From: CAZCWX01 sp964502465
GTDB taxonomy: Bacteria; Desulfobacterota; Binatia; Bin18
Length of the DNA stretch: 12,037 bases
Assembly: GCA_964502465.1 (NCBI GenBank)
Contig: CAZCWX010000068.1
Location: 1 to 12,037 of the forward strand
Direction: 5' to 3'
The translations under genes and the position numbers were made by a program. Of the stretch, positions 1-6,203 are shown in pieces (position 1 is the first letter of the stretch; every line of letters starts with the position of its first letter). Under the pieces are notes generated by a model that saw nothing but the letters and a program-made list of their open reading frames with translations, made no database searches and had not been told where the DNA came from.

Positions 1-122
1 TGTTCAATTTTGAGCGAGCAAAAGAGGAGCAAGGCATAGCCCGAACACCAGGATATCCCGAAGCGGCAGTCTATGAAGAACACCTCAAGGAAGTGGTTGG
101 CAGACTGAGATTGCTCCTATAG
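1..122 (+). CDS. C-terminal fragment of an unidentified protein (5' end outside window)
   Basis: A frame (codons starting at position 3) is open from the window edge to a TAG at 120-122 and gives 39 residues ending in VVGRLRLLL. The fragment is charged and probably helical, with a TPGYPEAAVYEEHLKE stretch, and I do not recognise a family. It stops just before the toxin relic and lies in the same reading frame as that relic. It may therefore be the end of a separate gene brought next to the toxin by a deletion. Too little is present to assign a function, and it could be a chance open frame. Confidence 0.4.
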   Translation, partial: FNFERAKEEQGIARTPGYPEAAVYEEHLKEVVGRLRLLL

Positions 123-242
123 CCCTCTGACTATCAGAGCGGTACTGACCTCGCAGTTTACCGGATCGTCCATGCCGCGCGACTCGCTAAGGCAATCTGG
201 GTGGTCCATGCCTTCCAGAAGAAGGCAAAGAGAGGAAGTGTC
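123..242 (+). pseudogene. Relic of a Gp49/HigB-like toxin, fused in frame to the antitoxin
   Basis: After the TAG at 120-122 the same frame is open through 123-242 and reads GTDLAVYRIVHAARLAKAI, then WVVHAFQKKAKRG. The pattern YRxVxxxRxxxxxWVxHAFQKKxKRG is the core of the phage-derived Gp49/HigB-like toxins, mRNA-cleaving RelE-fold proteins of about 100-115 residues encoded directly upstream of a HigA-type antitoxin. Here only about 35 residues of that core remain. The N-terminal half is missing, and so is the usual tail after the KKxKRG segment. The frame runs without a stop into the antitoxin ATG at 243. The only in-frame start codon is a GTG at 201, inside the conserved core, so no functional toxin can be made. 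This reads as an internally deleted, inactivated toxin. The family assignment is from remembered motif patterns, not a search. Confidence 0.65.
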
Positions 243-578
243 ATGAACAAAGACGACAGGCTGGAACTAGTCCACGGCAGCGGCAACATCTGGCAGGACT
301 TCGGCTATCCAGACGCAGATATCCGGCAGGCCAAAGGGATTCTGGCCGCCTGGATCATCGGCATCCTAGATGACCGCAAACTGTCTGTGCGCCAGGCCGC
401 CGAACGGACCGGCTTTGCGGCGGCAGATTTCTCCCGTATCCGCAACGCCGATTATGGTCGGTTCACAATTGACCGGCTTATGCGAATGCTCTTGGCCCTA
501 GATCGAAACTTGGAAGTGACGGTGGATATTCGGCCCCGATCGACTGCCGAACAGCAGCCTGCATTGGGGCTAAGCTAA
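243..578 (+). CDS. HigA-like XRE-family antitoxin / helix-turn-helix regulator
   Basis: 111 residues. The start at ATG 243 is chosen because a purine-rich Shine-Dalgarno (GAGGAAG, about 232-238) precedes it and because MNKDDRLELVHGSGNIWQDF is the usual beginning of this family. A longer frame from GTG 201 is toxin remnant. A helix-turn-helix sits at about residues 45-70 (LSVRQAAERTGFAAADFSRI), followed by the recognition-type stretch RNADYGRFTIDRLMRML and a short C-terminal beta segment (LEVTVDIRPR). Such proteins neutralise a Gp49/HigB-like toxin and repress their own operon by binding palindromic operators. With the toxin next door broken, this copy would be an orphan antitoxin or simple regulator, possibly able to cross-neutralise related toxins elsewhere in the genome. 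Family confidence is good; present-day function is inference. Confidence 0.8.
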   Translation: MNKDDRLELVHGSGNIWQDFGYPDADIRQAKGILAAWIIGILDDRKLSVRQAAERTGFAAADFSRIRNADYGRFTIDRLMRMLLALDRNLEVTVDIRPRSTAEQQPALGLS

Positions 579-591
579 GGATGATACCTCC

Positions 592-662
592 AGTAAGTAT
601 CCGCCGGCAAAGCCGGAGGCTTTGCAAACGTGAACCGCTCAAAGCGGTTGTTGTTACTTACT
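592..662. repeat. Cloverleaf-like palindromic element (outer stem plus two inner hairpins)
   Basis: A perfect 8-bp outer stem (AGTAAGTA 592-599 with TACTTACT 655-662) encloses two perfect hairpins. These are GCAAAGCC/GGCTTTGC (607-614 with 618-625, loop GGA) and AACCGCT/AGCGGTT (633-639 with 643-649, loop CAA). The whole folds as a three-way junction of 71 nt starting 14 bases after the antitoxin stop. There is no poly-T tract, so a simple intrinsic terminator is unlikely. It resembles a REP- or MITE-like mobile palindrome, but family membership is unproven. Confidence 0.6.
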
Positions 663-707
663 CGGCATGCGTCCCTCTCTCAGGCACTCCGACATCCATC
701 ATACAAG

Positions 708-752
708 TCTCAGGACAGGCTTTGACTGGGCTCAGCACGAACGGGCTTTACA
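708..752. repeat. Degenerate copy of the 'GACTGGGCTCAGCACGAACGG' dispersed repeat
   Basis: The stretch containing CAGGACAGGC, TTTGACTGGG and CTCAGCACGAACGGG has the form of a palindromic intergenic repeat seen in many environmental genomes (TTCGACNGGCTCAGNACGAACGG). It shares GGGCTCAG and CAGGACAGGCT words with the better preserved copy at 788-823. No protein is supported here. Confidence 0.4.
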
Positions 753-787
753 CCCCTGCACACTCAGTCAGGTCCGTTTGCCCTGAA

Positions 788-823
788 CCCTTCGACCGGG
801 CTCAGGACAGGCTCGTCGAAGGG
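788..823. repeat. Palindromic repeat CCCTTCGAC...GTCGAAGGG
   Basis: A perfect 9-bp inverted repeat (788-796 with 815-823) flanks an 18-nt centre containing GGGCTCAGGACAGG. It lies between convergent genes (antitoxin on plus, 870-1886 on minus), where dispersed palindromes often accumulate. It could also act as a bidirectional RNA hairpin, but there is no T-run. Confidence 0.65.
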
Positions 824-869
824 CGACGGGATGTTGCTTCATGAAATGCAAATTCGTATGCAGCTCGGC

Positions 870-1886
870 CTACCTACCAGTGACCCGAGCCTGCTGAAGT
901 GACCGCCCAGACAACGTAACGATCTTGTAGGTGTTCCTCTCGCTTGTCCATTCTGTCGCCCCGACGAATGTTTCCCGTACCCAGGTTTTCTGCTTGCTGA
1001 ATCCCTCCGGCAGCCGTCGCCAGTGGCCGCGCCGGGCATGCGGCACTGGGGAGCGATGCGTACCATCACGCTCGCCAACTGACGGATGACCATAGTCGCG
1101 CACGCAGGCGGAATCCACGAGAATGTAGTGCGTCCGTGGGGCCAGCCAGGGTTTTTCTCTGGCGACATGTGGCTTCAGGGCTTCGTTCTGTTCCGGCCTC
1201 ACGCGGACGGTTAAACTCACGCCGGCTGTGATATATGCCAGCGCCAAGATCGCCAGCCGGGCCGCGGCGCTCATGATGATGTCTGAGAACGCACACCGGA
1301 GTCGCCGCCGGTCGAGTGGGGCCAGCGTACATTTCAGCAGATTGCAGAGGCTTCCCAGCAGACGGCCGTCTCTGTGGTCTGTGTTGGGATAGTCATAGAG
1401 GTACGAGTGGAAATCTCGCGTCTCCAGTGTGAGCGGCACAACAGCCACATCCGGGTACAGGTGAAAGCTGCCTGTACTGGTCTTCTCTTCCCACGTCTCG
1501 AGCACGGCCCAGAGGTCTGGATCAGGAAGACGGCCAAGATCGTGGCGGTTGATAAAAGCTTCCACGTCGCGCGTCTGCAGGGCGTGGGCAACCGTGCGGA
1601 CGCGGATCCACATCCGACCGCGGTCGGGCCACTCGGGAAATTCGGGACGCATGGCTGAGGCAGCGCCGGCTGGGAAGTCCAGGAGCAGATCCGGGAACGG
1701 CAAATGTAACCGGTCTTCGTCCTGACCAATGGTGGCGAGAAGATCCTGTTCTTGACTGACAAGTACGGAGAGATCGTGGGGGATAAGAAACAGGGGGAGC
1801 CGGTCGTACTCCGCGCCGAGAGCAGGCGCGTGTGCGCGGGAGAGATGACGAATCAGCGCACGGTCGGGGCGATCACGCTCGTTCAT
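870..1886 (-). CDS. Uncharacterised protein, mobile-element-associated type with C-terminal RRGHWRR motif
   Basis: 338 residues from ATG 1884-1886, which follows an AAGGA about 10 nt upstream. An in-frame GTG at 1938-1940 would add 18 residues but has no clear ribosome binding site. There is no signal peptide or confident membrane span, although residues about 203-225 (SDIIMSAAARLAILALAYI) are hydrophobic. Other visible features are an LPFPDLLLDFP stretch (about 62-72), a basic segment and, near the C-terminus, the pattern SPVPHARRGHWRRLPEG followed by WVRETFVG (about 280-310). That C-terminal pattern (HxRRGHWRR, then WV...VG) recurs in uncharacterised phage- and plasmid-borne proteins as I recall them; no biochemical role is known to me. 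It lies between repeat-rich DNA carrying a broken toxin-antitoxin pair and the deacetylase, which fits an accessory origin. Confidence 0.65.
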   Translation of the reverse strand: MNERDRPDRALIRHLSRAHAPALGAEYDRLPLFLIPHDLSVLVSQEQDLLATIGQDEDRLHLPFPDLLLDFPAGAASAMRPEFPEWPDRGRMWIRVRTVAHALQTRDVEAFINRHDLGRLPDPDLWAVLETWEEKTSTGSFHLYPDVAVVPLTLETRDFHSYLYDYPNTDHRDGRLLGSLCNLLKCTLAPLDRRRLRCAFSDIIMSAAARLAILALAYITAGVSLTVRVRPEQNEALKPHVAREKPWLAPRTHYILVDSACVRDYGHPSVGERDGTHRSPVPHARRGHWRRLPEGFSKQKTWVRETFVGATEWTSERNTYKIVTLSGRSLQQARVTGR

Positions 1887-2036
1887 TCCGTGGTTGTCCT
1901 TACTCGCCTTCGCACGGGAATGAAGTCCCGTGTCCAGCACCAGCGCCCTGTAACCGAAGCTTTACAGTGTACAGCGAAGTCGCAGGGTGCACTGTGATGC
2001 AACAAGCAATACACGAAAAGCGAACCGGTATCACAC

Positions 2037-2927
2037 CTAAGTAATAGCCGTTCTCGGCTGTCGCCTGGCAAAGTCATCGGCAATTTCCTCGAATGTGACC
2101 CACTGCACCCCGTCATGGCTGTTGATATGTTCGATTAACCGTTCGTGCATGAGCAGCACTTGTGGCCGGCCACTGACATCGGGATGAATCGTCATGGTGA
2201 AAACCGCGTAGTCATATTCGCGGTAGACCCAGTCGAATTGATCACGCCACATCTGCTCGATGTCCCGAGGGTTTACGAAGCCGTGGCTGTTGGGTGACTT
2301 CTTGATGAACATCATGGGAGGAAGATCGTCCAGGTACCAGTTCGCCGGGATCTCGATGAGATTCGTCTCCTGACCACGGATAAGCGGCTTCATCCACTCG
2401 GCAGCAGGCTTCGTATAGTCAATCTTTGTCCAGCGGTCACCAACACGCACATAGTAGGGATGAAAGTCATTATGCATGAGGCTGTGGTCGTACTTGAAGC
2501 CATGCTTGAGAAGAAGCTCGTTCGTGACGTTCGAGAACTCCCACCAGGGAGCGACGTAGCCAACCGGACGCCTTCCCGAAAACTGTGCAATCAGCTCAAT
2601 CGTTTTGCGCAGCACATCTTCTTCTTGCCGTGGTGTCATCGCGATGGGATTTTCATGCGAATAGCCATGGGCGCCGATTTCGTGGCCGGCTTTTACCACC
2701 AGGCGCGTCTGGTCAGGAAACGTTTCGATGGAGTGTCCAGGGATGAACCAGGAGGCCTTGATCGTATACTTATCGAAAAGCTTGAGCAGGCGTGGCACGC
2801 CGATTTCACCGGCGAAGAGACCACGCGAGATGTCATCAGGCGAGTCCTCTCCTCCATAAGAGCCCAGCCACCCACCCACAGCATCGACGTCAATACCGTA
2901 TGCGACTTTGATGTCTTTTTTGCCCAT
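2037..2927 (-). CDS. CE4-family polysaccharide deacetylase (PgdA/HP0310-like)
   Basis: 296 residues, starting at ATG 2925-2927 behind a strong GGAGG (AGAGGAGGCAACCTCG-ATG). The NodB-homology motifs are in order: metal-side acidic motif YGIDVDAVGGW (D13, D15), HEIGAHGYSHE (metal ligands H87 and H91), GYVAPWWEFS (about 122-131) and the catalytic-base-side motif MTIHPDVSGR near residue 245. Phrases such as GWLGSYGGEDSPDD and ANWYLDDLPPMMFIKKSPNS match the Helicobacter pylori HP0310 (PgdA) subgroup very closely as I recall it. That enzyme is a cytoplasmic-type, metal-dependent deacetylase related to PuuE and allantoinase-like enzymes. There is no signal peptide, so the natural substrate may be a small amide or imide rather than cell-wall glycan; this is unresolved for the subgroup. 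It is divergent from the S9 peptidase (209 bp between the starts), possibly sharing regulation. The length is normal and the motifs are intact. Confidence 0.88.
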   Translation of the reverse strand: MGKKDIKVAYGIDVDAVGGWLGSYGGEDSPDDISRGLFAGEIGVPRLLKLFDKYTIKASWFIPGHSIETFPDQTRLVVKAGHEIGAHGYSHENPIAMTPRQEEDVLRKTIELIAQFSGRRPVGYVAPWWEFSNVTNELLLKHGFKYDHSLMHNDFHPYYVRVGDRWTKIDYTKPAAEWMKPLIRGQETNLIEIPANWYLDDLPPMMFIKKSPNSHGFVNPRDIEQMWRDQFDWVYREYDYAVFTMTIHPDVSGRPQVLLMHERLIEHINSHDGVQWVTFEEIADDFARRQPRTAIT

Positions 2928-3074
2928 CGAGGTTGCCTCCTCTCCTGTTGATGCTCACGTATTCTTTCTACCCTGTTAACGGTGAAAGAGAAAGGAAGTT
3001 TGTCTGACTGCAGGTGAGTTCGCGGGGGTTGTACCACACTACAGTATGGAGTCTGGTCACAGGTGTTGTGATTG

Positions 3075-3091
3075 TTGAGGGGTTCCCTCAA
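3075..3091. promoter_or_regulatory. Short perfect palindrome in the divergent intergenic region
   Basis: TTGAGGG and CCCTCAA form a 7-bp perfect inverted repeat around GTT, 46 bp before the peptidase ATG and within the 209-bp divergent region. It could be an operator or a 5'-leader hairpin. No convincing -35/-10 pair was found around it. Confidence 0.35.
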
Positions 3092-3136
3092 TCCATGAAA
3101 AATGACAAGAGACCATAGGAGAAGAAGGAGAGTAAC

Positions 3137-5089
3137 ATGGCTTCTCCACAGGTGGCACCCTACGGCTCGTGGAAATCCCCGATCACCTCAGACGTGATCG
3201 TCTCAGCAACAATCGCTCTCGGGCAGATTGTGCTTGATGGCCCAGACATCTACTGGACCGAAATGCGCCCCACAGAGGGCGGGCGTAATGTCATCGTGCG
3301 ACGGACTCCGGATGGACAGACCACTGATGTGCTCCCACCCCCATTCAATGCCCGTACTCGTGTCCATGAGTATGGTGGCGGCGCGTTCACAGTGCACGAC
3401 GGGACAGTCTACTTTGCTCATTTTACCGATCAACGTCTGTATCGTCAGACTCTAGGTGCTCCGCCACAAGCGCTGACACCGGCTGCAGCGCTTCACTATG
3501 CTGATGGCAGGATCGATCGTCACCGCAACCGGTTGATTTGTGTGGGTGAAGATCACACCGACACCAATCAGGAAGCGGTAAACACGCTGCTGAGCATTGA
3601 TCTGCTGAGGGGAAACAGCCACACCCTGGTTTCTGGGAATCACTTCTATTCGTCTCCCCGTCTCAGCCCCGATGGTTCCCATCTGGCATGGCTGACCTGG
3701 AATTATCCCAACATGCCCTGGGACGGCACGGAGCTGTGGGTTGGTGCGCTTCGGCCTGACGGCTCCCTCGGCTCTCCGCAACAGGTTGCGGGTGGCACTG
3801 AGGAATCAGTCTTTCAACCCGAGTGGTCGCCGGATGGGACCTTATACATTATCTCTGACCGGACCGGCTGGTGGAACGTGTATCGTTGGCGGAACGGACA
3901 GAGTGAACCGATACACGCAATGATGGCGGATTTTGGCAGACCGCAGTGGGTCTTTGCCATGTCCACCTATGCCTTCGCGGCCCCTGATCGCCTCATCTGT
4001 GCCTACACTCAGCAAGGCACCTGGCAGCTTGCGACCCTCGACACCACCACCTGCAGGTTCGAGCCGATCACGACGCCGTATACGGACATTTGGGATGTCC
4101 GTGCTACAGAGGGAGACGCCGTGTTCTGTGCTGGCTCTCCGACTGAACCGGCAGCGATCGTACGACTCAACCTTGCCACAGGGCAACGGGAAGTCTTGCG
4201 GCGCTCAAGCACGCTTCCGATTGACCCTGAGTATGTTTCCATTCCACAACCAATTGCCTTCCCTACTGAGCATGGATTGACCGCGCACGCCTTCTTTTAT
4301 CCACCACGCAACCGTGACTATGTCGCCCCATCCGCCGAACGACCACCATTGCTCGTGAAAAGCCATGGCGGACCAACCTCGGCAGCCTCGACCACGCTGA
4401 ACTTCAGCATCCAATACTGGACTAGTCGCGGGATCGCTGTGCTTGACGTGAACTATGGTGGCAGTTCAGGTTACGGTCGTGCCTATCGACAACGGCTCAA
4501 TGGCCAATGGGGCATCGTCGATGTCGATGACTGTGTCAATGCCGCACGGTTCCTGGTCGAACGAGGGGAGGTCGATGGCAACCGGCTCGCTATTACTGGG
4601 GGGAGCGCGGGTGGGTATACGACACTCTGTGCGCTCACGTTTCGTGACTTCTTCACCGCGGGTGCCAGTTATTATGGGATCAGTGATCTCGAAGTGCTGG
4701 CGCGAGACACCCACAAGTTTGAATCACGCTATGAAGAGCGCCTGATTGGTCCGTATCCGCAGCGGCGCGACCTCTATCGAGCACGCTCACCGATTCATTT
4801 TACCGATCGTCTCTCCTGCCCATTGATTCTCTTCCAAGGGTTAGAGGACAAAGTGGTCCCACCGAATCAGGCCGAGTTGATGGTCGCGGCGTTGCGCGCT
4901 AAGGGGCTGCCAGTGGCATATGTGCCATTTGCCAATGAGCAGCATGGCTTCCGCCGTGCGGAGAACATCAAACGGGCGCTCGAGAGTGAACTCTATTTCT
5001 ATGCCCGTGTGTTCGGGTTTTCACTCGCGGATCCAGTCGAGCCGGTGCTGATCGAGAATTTGGCAGAGCAGCAGAAACAGGAGAGGTGA
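3137..5089 (+). CDS. S9-family prolyl oligopeptidase-like serine peptidase (acylaminoacyl-/dipeptidyl-peptidase type)
   Basis: 650 residues, ATG 3137 preceded by AAGGAG at 3125-3130. The N-terminal part (about 1-390) is a beta-propeller with WD40/TolB-like blades, seen as repeated motifs such as SSPRLSPDGSHLAWLTW and FQPEWSPDGTLYIISDRTGW. The C-terminal alpha/beta-hydrolase domain (about 395-640) has the triad: nucleophile S490 in GGSAGGY, D571 in LEDKVVPP and H603 in EQHGFR. The oxyanion-side segment is VKSHGGPTS, with NYGGSSGYGR downstream as in S9C peptidases. Such enzymes remove amino acids, acylated amino acids or dipeptides from short peptides whose access is limited by the propeller. 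There is no signal peptide, so it is probably cytoplasmic. The length is typical and all key residues are present. The link with the divergent deacetylase is positional only. Confidence 0.93.
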   Translation: MASPQVAPYGSWKSPITSDVIVSATIALGQIVLDGPDIYWTEMRPTEGGRNVIVRRTPDGQTTDVLPPPFNARTRVHEYGGGAFTVHDGTVYFAHFTDQRLYRQTLGAPPQALTPAAALHYADGRIDRHRNRLICVGEDHTDTNQEAVNTLLSIDLLRGNSHTLVSGNHFYSSPRLSPDGSHLAWLTWNYPNMPWDGTELWVGALRPDGSLGSPQQVAGGTEESVFQPEWSPDGTLYIISDRTGWWNVYRWRNGQSEPIHAMMADFGRPQWVFAMSTYAFAAPDRLICAYTQQGTWQLATLDTTTCRFEPITTPYTDIWDVRATEGDAVFCAGSPTEPAAIVRLNLATGQREVLRRSSTLPIDPEYVSIPQPIAFPTEHGLTAHAFFYPPRNRDYVAPSAERPPLLVKSHGGPTSAASTTLNFSIQYWTSRGIAVLDVNYGGSSGYGRAYRQRLNGQWGIVDVDDCVNAARFLVERGEVDGNRLAITGGSAGGYTTLCALTFRDFFTAGASYYGISDLEVLARDTHKFESRYEERLIGPYPQRRDLYRARSPIHFTDRLSCPLILFQGLEDKVVPPNQAELMVAALRAKGLPVAYVPFANEQHGFRRAENIKRALESELYFYARVFGFSLADPVEPVLIENLAEQQKQER

Positions 5090-5229
5090 GGCTCCGTTCC
5101 CCATACCCCTCAAGCGAAACACACGATATTAGTACATTCTGCACCGCAACTGTTCAGTCTTGTCATTCAGAGTCTCCCATAGCGCAGGGCGTTAAGCGCG
5201 GAAGCAGAAACAGCAGGCATTCCCCGATC

Positions 5230-5305
5230 CGTCATTCCCGCGCAGGCGGGAATCCAGTGTTTTAGTCCTGGATTCCGAGTCTCGCGTTGCTCGCCCGGAA
5301 TGACG
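5230..5305. repeat. Nested dispersed repeat with ATTCCC-N8-GGGAAT core (dRS3-like)
   Basis: Outer arms CGTCATTCC (5230-5238) and GGAATGACG (5297-5305) are exact inverted repeats. Inside lies the core ATTCCC-N8-GGGAAT (5234-5253). A second perfect pair, GGAATCCAG (5249-5257) with CTGGATTCC (5268-5276), overlaps it. The whole can fold in alternative ways. The core has the same layout as the neisserial dRS3 repeat, and similar GTCATTCCCGC...GCGGGAATCCAG elements are scattered in many environmental genomes. It lies 140 bp after the peptidase stop. Confidence 0.8.
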
Positions 5306-5767
5306 GGCTGCCCCGAGTGTCCGGTTCGGGCCGAAGATTTTGTTTCTGAGCAGCCCTTTGGCCCTTATGGATAGCCGTCAAAGGGAATCCGTAGGCTAAC
5401 AACCCCGCCTGCGCAGAGTGTCTCCGCGTCTGACGTTTCCTTCACCGCTCCGCTGTTGACTCGTACCGCCCCCGGATCACCCCTGAGCCAGCAGCAATTC
5501 CCCCTCGTTCTCTTCTCCAGCTGTGCCATCTCGCGGCACCCCCGCGTCACGCCTTTAGAGTAATAAGAGATTGGCAGGCGGCAGGTGTGAACGAGCACCG
5601 TCACCAGTGCAGGTACAGACCATGAACATGACAGGAGCATCTGTAGCGACGATACGCATACGGTCGCCGTGCTGGAGAGCAGGAAGGTCCTCCTTGGTAG
5701 AGAAACTCCGTCCCGGTCTGTCGCCAATGCTCCGCACCGGGCGTAACCAAAGAAATGGAGAGAACGT
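5306..5767. other. Intergenic region without a supported gene
   Basis: About 460 bp between the nested repeat and the small secreted protein. Open frames exist on both strands but lack a ribosome binding site, recognisable motifs and sensible composition. One plus-strand frame from TTG 5571 ends in a TGA overlapping the next gene's ATG (ATGA at 5768-5771), which could be chance. The stretch should contain the promoter for the exported-protein genes, but I could not identify clear -35/-10 boxes. Confidence 0.5.
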
Positions 5768-6091
5768 ATGAAACTCGCAAAACTGCTGTACGTATTGGGA
5801 ATCTTGGCGCTGCTGGTCGGGTTCGCAGCACCCCGTGCCTACGCGCTGCCGACCAATGAGCTCGAGATCTATTACTATAGCGACGCGAATTACGAGAACG
5901 AGGTGGGCTACCTTTTCCGCGGCTGCCAGGGCGGCATCTACCGCGAAGGACTGCAGACCCGCTACCAAGTCCGTACGCTGACGCCCTGTGACGGCAACCC
6001 ACCCCTGGCTGAGTTTGACTGTTACGTAGGTGGTCGCCTGACCAGGTGCCCTGCGAACCTCTGCGATTCATCGTTGTTCGCGTGCCAGTAA
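5768..6091 (+). CDS. Small secreted six-cysteine protein, DUF6289-like
   Basis: 107 residues; ATG 5768 with GGAG at 5757-5760. The N-terminus is a classic Sec signal peptide: K2 and K5, a hydrophobic core at about 6-20 and a cleavage site after A24-Y25-A26. The mature part is about 81 residues and starts LPTNELEIYYYSDANYENEVGY, then C53 in RGCQGGIY and C74 in TPC. The pattern 'YYSD...VG...CxGGxYxxGxxTxY...PC' is that of DUF6289, a family of short exported proteins of unknown function. A tail with four more cysteines (C85, C94, C99, C106) follows, giving six in all, suggesting three disulphides after export. It is followed 112 bp later by a second exported protein on the same strand. The family assignment is from a remembered pattern. 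No enzyme motif is visible; a structural, toxin-like or signalling role cannot be distinguished. Confidence 0.8.
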   Translation: MKLAKLLYVLGILALLVGFAAPRAYALPTNELEIYYYSDANYENEVGYLFRGCQGGIYREGLQTRYQVRTLTPCDGNPPLAEFDCYVGGRLTRCPANLCDSSLFACQ

Positions 6092-6111
6092 CCGCAGGGC
6101 AGAAGACGATA

Positions 6112-6164
6112 GGCGAAATCTGACCGAACCCTCCCAAATCCGCATCAATCTTTCGCCGTTTTTT
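6112..6164 (+). terminator. Possible intrinsic terminator between the two exported-protein genes
   Basis: GGCGAAA (6112-6118) pairs perfectly with TTTCGCC (6151-6157), followed by G and six T (6159-6164). The loop is long (32 nt) and the stem only 7 bp, so termination may be partial. It starts 20 bp after the stop of the small gene and ends 39 bp before the start of the next, a position that would let it set the expression ratio of the two genes. Confidence 0.4.
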
Positions 6165-6203
6165 CATCTACCGCAGTATCTGAGCTTAAGAAGGAGATAT
6201 TTC

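Noticed and set aside
581..844. 87-codon plus-strand open frame after the antitoxin.
   Set aside because: It spans the cloverleaf and both GGCTCAG repeats, has no ribosome binding site of its own, and its translation is repeat-derived.
1334..1762. Minus-strand 142-codon frame overlapping the 870-1886 gene.
   Set aside because: The alternative frame has no coherent motifs, while the 338-residue frame covers the whole region, has a start signal and contains the RRGHWRR pattern.
5230..5305. Considered as a CRISPR repeat or attachment site.
   Set aside because: There is only one unit, no spacer periodicity and no integrase or cas gene in the window.
5365..5727. Minus-strand 120-codon open frame in the gene-poor region.
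   Set aside because: No ribosome binding site, no motif, composition typical of a spurious frame, and it overlaps the expected promoter area of the exported-protein genes.
5571..5771. Plus-strand open frame ending in an ATGA overlap with the DUF6289-like gene, suggesting translational coupling.
   Set aside because: It starts at a TTG without a ribosome binding site, is Arg/Pro/Ser-rich with no motif, and the internal ATG at 5622 also lacks a Shine-Dalgarno. The overlap is likely chance.
6189..6203. TTAAGAAGGAGATAT matching the T7 gene 10/expression-vector ribosome binding site, considered as vector contamination.
   Set aside because: Flanking bases on both sides do not match vector sequence and the downstream start is GTG in a natural secreted-protein gene. 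It is a chance match to an optimal Shine-Dalgarno.
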